From NCBI GenBank assembly GCA_030680835.1, contig JAUXUD010000097.1, forward strand, positions 1 through 60,464: a stretch of DNA of 60,464 nt, written 5' to 3'. Positions 45,182-55,500 of the stretch are shown in pieces. How positions within the stretch are numbered: position 1 is the first letter of the stretch; each line of letters opens with the position of its first letter. The translations under genes were made by a program, and so were the position numbers. The stretch is from Bacteroidota bacterium (lineage in GTDB: Bacteria; Bacteroidota; Bacteroidia; UKL13-3). The notes under the pieces are model-generated. The model saw only the letters and a list, made by a program, of their open reading frames with translations. It was not told the DNA's origin and searched no databases.

Positions 45182-45871
45182 TCAGACCAGTTTTCTTGCC
45201 TGGGTACCCACAAAATCTTTCAGGTAATACGGTTCAAAATAAGCCACATTTTCGAAACTATTATTTATGAATGCTTCGTTTGCCAATAAGCACAGTCCCG
45301 AAGCACTGCAGTGGATGCCATCAACAAAAACAGCATTTTTATGGGTAATATTTGCTTTGCATTTTTCAGCCCCATTTCCAAAAAAAACCAGCTCCTGCCG
45401 GTTCAACAATTCTGTAAACGAATCCTGCCCGATCACTTTGGCCTCAATCGGCGCAAGCATATTTAATTTTTGATTAAAAACCGCAGTATACACTTCCATC
45501 CTGCGCGCATCAATCATGGGTATCAAAAGTGCATTTTGATCCAAATTGTTATGCTGCACAAAATAAGCGGCCAAACTGGTTAAACTATCAATGGCAATTA
45601 AAGGTATATCCAATGCATAGCAAAATCCTTTGGCTGCCGATACCCCAACCCGCAGTCCGGTATAACTGCCCGGGCCTTTGCAAACCGCAACCGCATCCAA
45701 TTGGTTCAAACCGTAACCGGCTTTTAATAACAGTTCCTGAACCAAACCATTAAGTTTGGAGGCATGTTCATTACCTTGTTCGATATGCAATAAACCAATC
45801 GTTTTCCCGTTTTGAGCCAGGGCAACAGAACAAACTTCGGTGGAGGTTTCAATGCAAAGTATTAAATTCAT
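45182..45871 (-). CDS. tsaB: tRNA threonylcarbamoyladenosine biosynthesis protein TsaB
   Basis: 229 residues from the ATG at 45871 (MNLILCIETSTEVCSVAL); ten upstream codons are in frame but rejected. ASKHA fold with GPGSYTGLRVGVSAAKG, the TsaB signature. It lacks the metal-binding HxxxH of TsaD, as expected. It forms the TsaBDE complex making t6A at position 37 of ANN-decoding tRNAs. It is divergent from recJ. A TAAATTTG element (minus strand, 45906-45899) may be its promoter -7 site. Confidence 0.95.
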   Translation of the reverse strand: MNLILCIETSTEVCSVALAQNGKTIGLLHIEQGNEHASKLNGLVQELLLKAGYGLNQLDAVAVCKGPGSYTGLRVGVSAAKGFCYALDIPLIAIDSLTSLAAYFVQHNNLDQNALLIPMIDARRMEVYTAVFNQKLNMLAPIEAKVIGQDSFTELLNRQELVFFGNGAEKCKANITHKNAVFVDGIHCSASGLCLLANEAFINNSFENVAYFEPYYLKDFVGTQARKLV

Positions 45872-46023
45872 AATGGCAAAGGTAAAGGCTAAGCGGGACA
45901 AATTTAGTTCATTACCGAATACCGGTTTACAGAATATGCTGATAATAAAGGTGCATTGCGATTTTGATTAACTTTCTCGGAATTGACCTCTAAAATTTTG
46001 TACATTGCCGCCTCTCAAAAAAT

Positions 46024-47727
46024 ATGACAAAGCGCTGGAGCCAAAAAACTGAACCCAATAAAGATATTGTTGAAGAGCTATCGAAGGCGATAAATCTTAA
46101 CAAAGTGCTTACGGGTATCCTGGTTCAAAGGGGCATCACCACTTTTGAAGAAGCCAAAAAATTCTTTCGTCCGCAATTAACTGATTTACACAACCCTTTT
46201 TTAATGAAAGGGATGGATTTGGCCATTTCGCGCATTGATGAGGCCATTGAAAAAAATCAGAAAATTGTAATCTATGGCGATTATGACGTTGATGGAACTA
46301 CTTCTGTGGCAATTGTTTACATGTTTTTTAAGAAACGCTATCCCAATATCGATTTTTATATCCCCGATCGCTATACCGAAGGTTATGGCATTAGTTTTAT
46401 GAGTATCGACTGGGCCAATAATAATGGATTTTCATTGATTATTGCCCTGGATTGCGGCATTAAATCGGTTGATAAAGTTGCTTACGCCAAACAGCGCGGT
46501 ATCGATTTTATTATTTGTGATCACCATTTACCGGGCGATGAAATTCCGGGTGCCGTTGCCGTTTTGAACCCAAAACAAAAAGATTGCAGCTATCCTTTTA
46601 AGGAATTATCGGGCTGCGGTATTGGCTATAAATTACTTGAAGGATATGTTAAAAAGCACAATCTAAATACCAAAGAAGTTGAACTGCATCTGGATTTAAC
46701 CGCTGTAAGTGTGGCAAGTGACCTGGTTCCCATTCTGGATGAAAACCGGGTTTTGGCGTATTTTGGACTTAAAAAATTAAAGACTGATCCCAATAGCGGT
46801 TTAAAAGCACTCATGGAAGCATATCCCGAAAAGGAAGAATATGGAGTAAATGATATTGTGTTTTTTATTGGTCCGCGTATTAATGCAGCCGGACGTATAG
46901 CCGATGCCAAAGATTCGGTGCGTTTGATGATTGCCGATTGCCCGGAGCAAGCCAAAGAAATTGCTTCGCAGGTAAATCAGCACAACAATGAACGTCGCAC
47001 CTTTGACCAGAGCATTACCGAACATGCGTTCGATTTAATTGAAAAAGACGCTGATTTTGTTAACCGCAACAGTACCATTTTATTTCACAGTGAATGGCAT
47101 AAAGGGGTGATTGGTATTGTGGCTTCACGCCTCATAGAAAAATATTACAGGCCAACTATTATCTTAACCGAATCAAATGGAATGGCAACCGGCAGTGCGC
47201 GTTCGGTTGATGGTTTTGATTTATACGGAGCCATTGAAGAATGCAGTGAGCTGCTGGACCAATACGGGGGCCATACACATGCGGCAGGCTTAACATTAAA
47301 GCTGGAAAATCTTCCTGCATTTATTGAAAAATTTGAAGCGGTTGTTACCCGAAATATTATTGAAAGAAGCCGCACGCCGGAAATTGAGTACGATATGGAA
47401 ATTCCGTTGCGTACCATTACCCCTAAGTTTTATAGTGTACTTAAGCAGTTTTCACCTTTTGGACCCGGTAATCTAAACCCAGTGTTTATGTCAAAAAATG
47501 TATGGGATGTGGGCGATGCAACCATTGTAGGTAATAACCATTTAAAATTAAGTTTAACCCAGGAAGAAGGCGGCCGCATTTTTAAAGCCATTGGCTTTGG
47601 TTTGGGCGAACACTACCATAAAGTTTCAGAAGGCCGCAGCTTCGATATTTGTTTTACCATTGAAGAAAATCATTTCAATGGCCACGTTAACCTTCAGCTA
47701 AATATCAAGGATATTCTTTTCAGGTAA
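46024..47727 (+). CDS. recJ: Single-stranded-DNA-specific exonuclease RecJ
   Basis: 567 residues. DHH-family motifs: VIYGDYDVDGTTS (GDYDVDG at 85-91), LDCGIKS, and IICDHHLP (D166-H167-H168). The DHHA1 region has GPRINAAGRI, and GSARSVDGFD and QYGGHTHAAGL follow, with an OB-like C-terminal domain. The length is normal for RecJ. It degrades ssDNA 5' to 3' in recombination and mismatch repair. It converges on glyS, with a long inverted repeat between the stops. Confidence 0.97.
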   Translation: MTKRWSQKTEPNKDIVEELSKAINLNKVLTGILVQRGITTFEEAKKFFRPQLTDLHNPFLMKGMDLAISRIDEAIEKNQKIVIYGDYDVDGTTSVAIVYMFFKKRYPNIDFYIPDRYTEGYGISFMSIDWANNNGFSLIIALDCGIKSVDKVAYAKQRGIDFIICDHHLPGDEIPGAVAVLNPKQKDCSYPFKELSGCGIGYKLLEGYVKKHNLNTKEVELHLDLTAVSVASDLVPILDENRVLAYFGLKKLKTDPNSGLKALMEAYPEKEEYGVNDIVFFIGPRINAAGRIADAKDSVRLMIADCPEQAKEIASQVNQHNNERRTFDQSITEHAFDLIEKDADFVNRNSTILFHSEWHKGVIGIVASRLIEKYYRPTIILTESNGMATGSARSVDGFDLYGAIEECSELLDQYGGHTHAAGLTLKLENLPAFIEKFEAVVTRNIIERSRTPEIEYDMEIPLRTITPKFYSVLKQFSPFGPGNLNPVFMSKNVWDVGDATIVGNNHLKLSLTQEEGGRIFKAIGFGLGEHYHKVSEGRSFDICFTIEENHFNGHVNLQLNIKDILFR

Positions 47728-47738
47728 TATTCTTTATA

Positions 47739-47793
47739 GCTACAAAGGAACAAAGAAACTAAGAAAATCTTTGTTTCTTTGTTCCTTTGTAGC
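47739..47793. repeat. 25-base-pair inverted repeat between recJ and glyS
   Basis: Arms 47739-47763 and 47769-47793 pair with a single mismatch around a 5-base loop. The arms are built from GCTACAAAGGAACAAAG-like phased words. The arms are flanked by seven As on the glyS side, so a T-tract lies on the wrong side for either transcript. It may still terminate or protect the two convergent mRNAs. It is similar in style to the repeat at 30855-30954 though not in sequence. Confidence 0.8.
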
Positions 47794-47800
47794 AAAAAAA

Positions 47801-49270
47801 TTAACTCAACAATTTCTTCCAGCTAATGGCTTCCGCAAGTATTTCGCTGATTTTGGAAATGGGAATACGCTCCTGCAACATCGTATCGCGGTAACGGATG
47901 GTTACGGTTTGATCCGCTAAAGAATCGTGATCCACGGTTATACAAAACGGCGTTCCCAAAGCATCCTGCCTGCGATAACGTTTGCCAATGGCATCTTTCT
48001 CTTCGTAAAAACAATTATAATCCAGCTTGAGTTCATCCATTATTTTTCGGGCAACTTCAGGCAAACCATCTTTTTTTAATAAGGGTAAAATAGCCACTTT
48101 ATAAGGAGCCAGTATGGGTGGCAGCATAAGAACAACTCTGGTATCTTTTTTATCTGCATTCGATATTTCTTCTTCTTTGTATGCCGCACATAATGTTGCC
48201 AAAAACAAACGATCCAAACCAATTGAAGTTTCTATTACATAGGGAATGTAATTTCCATAAGCCTTTCCATTTTCATCCAATTCCGAATCAAAATACTGCA
48301 TCTTTTTGCCCGATAATTCCTGGTGGTTTTTTAAATCAAAATCCCCACGGGAATGGATGCCTTCCATCTCCTTAAAACCAAAAGGATAATCAAATTCAAT
48401 ATCAACGGCAGCAATTGCATAATGGGCCAGTTTTACATGATCGTGAAAGCGGTATTTTTCTGAACCAAATCCAAGTTTCTCATGCCATTGCATGCGCATG
48501 TTTTTCCAATATTTATACCACTGTGTTTCGGTACCGGGGCGTATAAAAAATTGCATTTCCATTTGTTCAAATTCACGCATGCGCATAATAAACTGGCGTG
48601 CAATGATCTCGTTTCGGAATGCTTTTCCGGTTTGGGCAATTCCAAATGGAATTTTCATCCGGCCGGTTTTTTGAACATTCAGAAAGTTTACAAAAATCCC
48701 TTGTGCGGTTTCAGGCCTCAGATAAATTTTATCCGCATCTTCAGCCATGGCACCCATTTCGGTGCTAAACATCAGGTTAAACTGGCGTACGTCGGTCCAA
48801 TTGCGGGTACCACTTATCGGGCAGGCAATTTCGTGTTCCTCAATTAATTCCTTTAAACGGTTTAAATCATTGTCGATTAAAGCAATATCCAAATCCGTTT
48901 GAAGTGCCGAGGCTTTAACGGTTTTGCCATCTTTTTCGTAACGGGTAATTTTATCTTCCAGCAAATTATCTGCCCGGTAGCGCTTCTTCGAATCTTTATT
49001 ATCTATCATCGGGTCGCTGAACCCATCAATATGGCCGCTGGCTTTCCAGGTTTTGGGATGCATAAAAATGGCTGCATCCAAACCCACAATATTCTCATTC
49101 ATCTGAACCATGGCTTTCCACCAGTATTGCCTCAGGTTGTTTTTGAGCTCAACCCCATTCTGGCCATAATCATATACAGCACCTAATCCTTCATAAATTT
49201 CGCTGCTGGGAAAAACAAAACCATACTCTTTACAATGGGATACTACCTTTTTAAATACTTCTTCACTCAT
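47801..49270 (-). CDS. glyS: Glycine--tRNA ligase
   Basis: 489 residues, single-chain alpha2-type (eukaryote/Gram-positive-like) enzyme. Class II motifs: FRNEIIARQFIMRMREFEQME (motif 2 with the catalytic Arg) and IGLDRLFLATLCAAY (motif 3). EYGFVFPSSEIYEGLGAVYDYG and YLRPETAQGIFVNF are family signatures. The C-terminal anticodon-binding domain has RVVLMLPPILAPYKVAILPL. It charges tRNA-Gly. A good promoter lies just upstream. Confidence 0.97.
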   Translation of the reverse strand: MSEEVFKKVVSHCKEYGFVFPSSEIYEGLGAVYDYGQNGVELKNNLRQYWWKAMVQMNENIVGLDAAIFMHPKTWKASGHIDGFSDPMIDNKDSKKRYRADNLLEDKITRYEKDGKTVKASALQTDLDIALIDNDLNRLKELIEEHEIACPISGTRNWTDVRQFNLMFSTEMGAMAEDADKIYLRPETAQGIFVNFLNVQKTGRMKIPFGIAQTGKAFRNEIIARQFIMRMREFEQMEMQFFIRPGTETQWYKYWKNMRMQWHEKLGFGSEKYRFHDHVKLAHYAIAAVDIEFDYPFGFKEMEGIHSRGDFDLKNHQELSGKKMQYFDSELDENGKAYGNYIPYVIETSIGLDRLFLATLCAAYKEEEISNADKKDTRVVLMLPPILAPYKVAILPLLKKDGLPEVARKIMDELKLDYNCFYEEKDAIGKRYRRQDALGTPFCITVDHDSLADQTVTIRYRDTMLQERIPISKISEILAEAISWKKLLS

Positions 49271-49275
49271 GGCGT

Positions 49276-49307
49276 CGAAATTAGCTTAGAATAAAATCTT
49301 ATGCAAA
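49276..49307 (-). promoter_or_regulatory. Promoter of glyS
   Basis: Minus strand: TTTG (49307-49304), 20 bases, TAATTTCG (49283-49276). This is one mismatch from TANNTTTG with good spacing. The ATG is 5 bases further on, so the transcript would be leaderless or nearly so. Confidence 0.55.
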
Positions 49308-49381
49308 TTTTGACCGAATATAATCATGAGTGCTTTAATCAGAATAAATCTGATTATGCTAAATCATTAAATAAAATATTG

Positions 49382-51460
49382 TTAAAAAGCTGCCTTAATC
49401 CAAAACTCAACGCGCCTGTTTTCCTGGTGCTCGGCTTCGCTGCATTTTACTCCTTTGGCACATCGGTTCACAAGCCGCGAATACCCATAACCCCGGGCAT
49501 GCATCCTGGCGGCACTTATTCCCTTGCTTTGCAGGTAGTTCATAGCCGATCGCGCTCTTTGTTCCGATAAATTCATATTGTATTTTTCACTTCCTCTTAC
49601 ATCCGTATGTGCACTGATATCCACCACGGCATCCATGTTTTCCATCATGTAATAAACAACACTATCCAGATGTTTTGCTGCATCCGGTCTGATATTATAT
49701 TTTGCAAAATCAAAAAAAGCCAGTTCCGATTTCCCTTTTACTTTGTTATCAGGTGTTTTTACAATTATAATTCTTTCTACAACTGGTGTTCTGTATAGCT
49801 CATAAACCAGGTAAATATCCGTATCATGCAATAGGTTAGGTACTACAATGGAATCAATAAATAAATCATATCCCTTGCAGAGCACATTCACTCTTGTTTT
49901 TGTTTTCTCTTGAACCGTAAATTCAACAAGTGAATTTGTAAATAGTACCTCATCATATTTATTTGTTTCAGCATCAACCCGCCAGAATTTTCCACTGTCA
50001 ACCGGAAGCTTTGTTTTTTTATCAGTAAATTGGATATGTATTTTAGCTGATGCATCCAGATCTTCATAAGGTCTGTATCCGATGGTATAAATACTGCTGA
50101 CAAGCGTTGGTTTAACAGGGTCTTTGTTCAAATCAAAATAATAAATATCATCATCACCCAATCCTCCATAGCGGTTTGAAGAAAAATAACCACTTCTGCC
50201 ATTTTGAATAAATGCGATTCCAAAATCGTTGGCTGGAGAATTAAAGGGTGTTTTCATTACTTTGGCCTTTTTAAAAGCAGGCAAAACATCCGTACTTTTA
50301 ACCGAATCTTTAAAGGCAACACAAATATCCAAAGCTCCAAAGCCCTGGTAACCATCAGATGAAAAGTATAGGTTACCCGTTGAATCCACATACGGAAAAG
50401 CTTCCTTGCCAAATGTGTTTATTTCAGGTCCGAGATTTTGCGGTTTAGCCCAGGTATTGCCTATGCGTTTGCTTACATAAATATCAGCGTCCCCATATCC
50501 ACCCGGCATATCCGACGAAAAATAAATATACATACCATCCCTGCTGATAAATGGATGTGCTACCGAATACGTATCATTATTGTAAATAAAGGGTTCCATA
50601 CCCTTCAATTTATATTCACCCATTTTTGTATAAAATATTTTTACCCGGTTTATACCCAGGGCTTTCTTTTTTTTACCACCTTTTAAATCGTGGTAGGTTC
50701 TTGAAATATAAATGGTTTTAAAATTATCCGTAAAGTTGGCTGAACCATCGTGAAATGCCAGGTCAATCATGTTTTCCTGAAGCTGAACCGGTTCATGAAA
50801 ACTTAATTTATTGCTGTCCTGTTTCGCATAAAACAAATCCAGATAATATTCTCCCGTCCAACCGTATATCAGGTAATCGTGGTTTTCGGTTTTACGCGAA
50901 GAGGTGTAGACCAAACCGTCTTTATACAATACCGGACTAAAATCTGCAGTCTTTGTATTTAAGGATTGTAAATTATCCACAGAGACGGGTTCTTCCCATT
51001 GGTGGTCTTCTTTTATGATATCGCAGGAAAGGCTGTAAAATCTTCCCATGGTATCTCCGGGCATCAATGTGGAATACTTATTAAATGCTTGTTTTGCCTC
51101 TTCACATTTATCATTGTTTTTCAAAATCAATCCATAGTTAAAATAAAATAAGGGATTGTTATAATTACCCATTGCATTAACTTTATTATACCAGAGCAGT
51201 GCTTCACGGTATTTATTCATTTTTCGGTAGCTCTCGCCAATCTTAAAATAAATTTCGGGGTCCGGATTTTTCTTTACCTTCTTTTCATAAAGTTTTGCTG
51301 CTTTATAATAATCCCATCGGTTATAAAGTTTATCGGCTCGATTTGTTTGTCCTGATAAAGAAGTGCTGATAAAAAATACTCCAATAAGCAACAGCATTTT
51401 GCTTACTGAACCTAATCTCGTACTTACAATTATTATTTTCCGGTATATTTTCATAAACAC
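49382..51460 (-). CDS. OmpA-family protein with TPR and PD40 repeats (T9SS-associated)
   Basis: 692 residues. The hydrophobic segment at about 22-37 (MLLLIGVFFISTSLSGQ) is the signal peptide; the start could also be at residue 22. TPR-like helices are about 38-135 (WDYYKAAKLYEKKVKKNPDPEI and similar). WD40-like PD40 strands follow (YIYFSSDMPGGYGDADIYVS, YFSSDGYQGFGALDI, YFSSNRYGGLGDDDIYYF), then a beta domain, then a C-terminal OmpA peptidoglycan-binding domain (about 580-692; VDISAHTDVRGSEKYNMNLS, RARSAMNYL). Such proteins couple outer-membrane PorP/SprF complexes to the cell wall in T9SS loci, similar in plan to PorE. It is 6 bases after the PorP/SprF gene stop. Confidence 0.9.
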   Translation of the reverse strand: MFMKIYRKIIIVSTRLGSVSKMLLLIGVFFISTSLSGQTNRADKLYNRWDYYKAAKLYEKKVKKNPDPEIYFKIGESYRKMNKYREALLWYNKVNAMGNYNNPLFYFNYGLILKNNDKCEEAKQAFNKYSTLMPGDTMGRFYSLSCDIIKEDHQWEEPVSVDNLQSLNTKTADFSPVLYKDGLVYTSSRKTENHDYLIYGWTGEYYLDLFYAKQDSNKLSFHEPVQLQENMIDLAFHDGSANFTDNFKTIYISRTYHDLKGGKKKKALGINRVKIFYTKMGEYKLKGMEPFIYNNDTYSVAHPFISRDGMYIYFSSDMPGGYGDADIYVSKRIGNTWAKPQNLGPEINTFGKEAFPYVDSTGNLYFSSDGYQGFGALDICVAFKDSVKSTDVLPAFKKAKVMKTPFNSPANDFGIAFIQNGRSGYFSSNRYGGLGDDDIYYFDLNKDPVKPTLVSSIYTIGYRPYEDLDASAKIHIQFTDKKTKLPVDSGKFWRVDAETNKYDEVLFTNSLVEFTVQEKTKTRVNVLCKGYDLFIDSIVVPNLLHDTDIYLVYELYRTPVVERIIIVKTPDNKVKGKSELAFFDFAKYNIRPDAAKHLDSVVYYMMENMDAVVDISAHTDVRGSEKYNMNLSEQRARSAMNYLQSKGISAARMHARGYGYSRLVNRCAKGVKCSEAEHQENRRVEFWIKAAF

Positions 51461-51466
51461 TGCTTG

Positions 51467-52516
51467 TTAAAAAAATATTGGACTTGTCATTTTGGTGCGG
51501 TTCAAATTAATATCCCAGCCAAGCATAATTTCATGTGTGCCACTATTATAATTGCCCGACCGGCTCAGATACCAATCATAGGAATATCCTATTCTTAACG
51601 TATTTGAAATATTGTATTCTGTAATTAGCACCAGTTGATTATCGCTACCCGAAATATTTATTCGTTTTGCGGTTCTAAAACCACATCCAATAAAAAAACG
51701 TTGCCGAAAAATAAATGAAGCATTTAAATCGGTGGTTATTGGGGCTGCTGTGGTCCATTTTAATAAAACAGAGGGTCTGAAATCCACATTTTCATTAAGT
51801 CCGAATACCATACCACCGGTGAAATAATACTGGCGATAAAATTTTGCATTTTCGCTTCCCCCAAGGTTGAATTTAGGTTGAATAATATGAAGAGCAGAAA
51901 GGCCTGCATATAATCGATTGCGGTAAAGATAAACTCCACAACCTGCATCCGGAATCCAGGAACTGCCTTTACCTAAAAATGAAGGATCTGTTTTATCATC
52001 AACATTTATTTCATCAAAAGAAATTCTCAAGTTATGTGCTGATCCGTTTAATCCAAATGCAAGTTTATATTTTCCCAGCAGAATCCTGTATGAATATGTG
52101 GCCTGGATTCCTGTATTATTTAAGGGTCCGGTTTTATCATGATAAACCTGTAAACCGATTCCGGCATGGGTATGTGCCAGTGGGGTATGTAGCGTGAGTG
52201 ATTGGGTAGCAGGAGCTCCGGGCATTGCAACCCATTGACTCCGGTGAACGAGTGTTCCTGCCAGTGTTTGTCTGCTGCCTGCATAAGCCGGATTAATGTA
52301 TAGCTGATTGAAAAAATATTGAGAAAACCCAGCATCCTGCTGAGCGGTTAGAATTTCTGTACATGATAAGAAAACAATAACGAATGCACGGATATTTCTA
52401 TACCCTGAACTTTTATTCACTAAATTATTAGCCGTGTTGAATCGTTCTTTTATATACCAAAGATATCGTTCAAATGGTGCAGTTCGTTTATTTTGTATTC
52501 TAAAAATTGCTTTCAT
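51467..52516 (-). CDS. PorP/SprF family type IX secretion outer-membrane protein
   Basis: 350 residues from ATG 52516, 4 bases after the upstream stop. Family hallmarks: QDAGFSQYFFNQLYINPAYAGSR, the canonical PorP/SprF N-terminus, then HRSQWVAMPGAP and a repeating beta-barrel pattern ending SYDWYLSRSGNYNSGTHEIML. The signal-peptide-like hydrophobic stretch (AFVIVFLSCTEILTA|QQ) sits about 40 residues in, which is odd. A GTG at 52420 would give a normal 25-residue signal peptide and may be the true start. In F. johnsoniae, SprF-type proteins are needed for secretion of type B cargo. The upstream cargo gene (52521-56360) is the likely partner. Confidence 0.88.
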   Translation of the reverse strand: MKAIFRIQNKRTAPFERYLWYIKERFNTANNLVNKSSGYRNIRAFVIVFLSCTEILTAQQDAGFSQYFFNQLYINPAYAGSRQTLAGTLVHRSQWVAMPGAPATQSLTLHTPLAHTHAGIGLQVYHDKTGPLNNTGIQATYSYRILLGKYKLAFGLNGSAHNLRISFDEINVDDKTDPSFLGKGSSWIPDAGCGVYLYRNRLYAGLSALHIIQPKFNLGGSENAKFYRQYYFTGGMVFGLNENVDFRPSVLLKWTTAAPITTDLNASFIFRQRFFIGCGFRTAKRINISGSDNQLVLITEYNISNTLRIGYSYDWYLSRSGNYNSGTHEIMLGWDINLNRTKMTSPIFF

Positions 52517-52520
52517 GTTA

Positions 52521-55500
52521 TTATCTTTCAATAATTACCCAACCGCTTTTTTCTTCATTGCTAAATTTGATTATATAAAAATAAGTTCCGTCAGGCAAAT
52601 CAGTTCCATTCATATTCTGTCCTGTAAATCTTATATTCAAATTGTCATAATTGTTACCCTTCCATACTTCTGTTCCCAACCTGTTTATAATGGTTACTAT
52701 ATTGTTCGGATATTTTGATAAAAACGGTATGCGCCAGTAATCATTTTTACCATCGCCATTTGGTGAAAATCCATTAAAAAAAGCATCATCAAGTATCCTT
52801 ACCTTCACCGAATTTGAATTTGAACAATTGGTAGCAATAATTGTTTCGGTTAACACATAGGTTGTGGTAATAATCGGGCTTGCTAGCGGATTTGACAGGG
52901 TATTTGAACTTAATTCGGATGCAGGGATCCAGAGATATTTGTTACCGGCAATTGCAGCGCCTCCAATCACAACACTTCCGCCTGCCTCAATTTCTTTGTC
53001 GGGTCCAACAAAAGCAGCTGGTTTCGGATTGATTGTAATAAAAACAAAAGCAGAATCACAAAACAGCGAATCACATACCCGATACATTAAAGTATCCCTG
53101 CCATTATAATTTGTTGTGGGTTTATATATAATTGCTTTTACATTTACTGTTGCGGTTCCATGTTTGGGAAGAACTGCTATCGATGTATTTAATGAATCAC
53201 CATCAGGATCAAAATCATTTTGTTGCACATAAATGCTGGTATCCCCGAAGTTTTCACAAAGGGTAATTTGATCATCCATGGCAATGGGAGGATTGTCATC
53301 CACGATACGAATACCAACCATAGCGGTATCACAAAGATTAGGTATCCCATCATCACAGATCCGGTAGTGGAGGGTATCATTTCCAATATAGTTAAAGTCG
53401 GGGGTATAATAAATAAATTCAGCATCGGTATAGGCAATTCCGTTTTGAGGGTATGATACAATCAGAACGCTTAATGGATCCCCATCAGGATCTGTGTCGT
53501 TTGCTTTTACAATTATTTTGAAGCTGGCATTTTTAGGGATTGTAATCCAGTCATTCATTGCAACAGGCGGATTATTTGCACCGGGAGTCCTTACATGAAT
53601 TACAACCCGGGCCGAATCACACCATGAAGGAAGTGCATTGTCGCAAACGCGGTAATATAGCGTATCAAATCCTGCAAATCCGGTATTGGGGGAATAATTT
53701 AACATATTCCCATTTATAATCGCAGTTCCATGAACAGGTGCTTTCAATATACTAATCATTAATGGATCCCCATCCGGGTCAGAATCATTCGTTGTTACAT
53801 CAAGATTTGAAGGGGTATTCATTAAAATATTATAGTAGTCATCTACTGCATTGGGCGGATGATTGGATTGTTTAAAACCAACTTCAATTACAACCCTGGC
53901 ATCATCGCATAAAGAATTAACGGCATTGTCGCAGATGCGGTAATACAATGTATCAAATCCTGTAAAAAAAGCATTCGGGGTATATTTTATATCCTTACCC
54001 ACAGCAACTGCGGTTCCATTTGAAGGTAATGAGACAATACTCAATGTTAGTGAATCCCCATCAGGATCATAATCATTTGCTGTAACCGGAACGGTAACCG
54101 GAGTATTAATAAAAGTGAAGGCAGAATCTTTACCGGCAATGGGTGCATTGTTTGCCAATATGCTTCTTACATTGATAACAACTCTTGCTATATCGCAAAG
54201 TGATGGAATTCCGTTATCGCAAATCCTGTAATACAAAGTATCTCGTCCGATGAATAACAGGTTGGGGGTGTATCTGATATCATTCCCGCTTAATGTTGCA
54301 GTTCCGTTAATTGGATTGGTTGCAATACTTACCGTTAATGCATTTCCATCGGGATCTGTATCATTTGCCGTTACATTAATTAAAACCGGAATGTTTACAT
54401 AAGTGGTAGCCGAATCATCAATGGCTACAGGTGCCTGATTAGCTGAACCGGCAATTATACGAATAACCAGTCTGGCTGTATCGCAAAGAGAAGGTGCCCC
54501 GTTATCGCAAATCGTATAATAAAGGGTATCGAATCCGATATACCCGGTTCCGGGTGTATAACTAATTCTATTGCTGTTAATCGTTGCGGTTCCCTGCTGG
54601 GGAGTAATGTATATCGCGGTAATTAAATTATCGCCGTCGGGGTCGTAATCGTTTGCAATTACATCTACCGTTAGTTGAGTATTAACTGTTGTGGTTGCAG
54701 TATCGTTTGCGGCTATGGGTTTATCATTAAGCGGAAGCACCCGAATCAGCACAAATGCTGCATCACAAAGAGCGGGCGACCGGTTATCACAAACGATATA
54801 GGTTATTGTATCATAACCGTTGAAATTCAGGTTTGGTTTATAATCTATTAAATTGCCGTTAAGTACTGTAGTGCCGTTTTTTGCAGCTGATAAGATTCCT
54901 GTAGTCATTGGGTCAAGATCGGGATCATTATCATTATTTTGTACTGCAATACTTACCAGTGAGGCATCTTCAGAAATGGTAAGCGTATCATTTACTGCAA
55001 ATGGAGGATTATTTACCGGTGAATAGGGACAACCTCCGCATCCTGTTGGAATTGCTGCCGTTAATTTGTTTGAAATAATTGAACCCGAAGTAGTAAGCAT
55101 TCTGCCGTCAAAAACAGAGCCTGTATCCAGGTTTATATTATTTGTAGCAATCAGCGAACCCACAAAAGCAGACTGATCATTGATATCCGTTGCGCTGCTA
55201 ATCAGCCAGAAAACATTGCATGATTTTGCACCATTTTGCAGAATAATTCTTGAATTTGCAGAGGCGCTGAAAGTGCCATTTACTTTTAAGATAAAAACAG
55301 CATTGCCATAGCCCTGAGCATTTAAATAGAGGGTATCTGATAAAATTGTGTTTGAATTAAGCCGGTAAACATGTGGTGTTAATGTTAATTTATTACCGAA
55401 TAAGGCAGGAAATAATATATCAATATCGTAGGGGAGACCCGAAATATATTTTTTTGCAGAATCCAAATCGGCCTTTACCTGATGGGTAAGTGTGTTATTT

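Noticed and set aside
52950-55020. Tandem 280-base repeats considered as a non-coding satellite
   Set aside because: They are in frame throughout and encode the seven cadherin-like repeats of a single protein.
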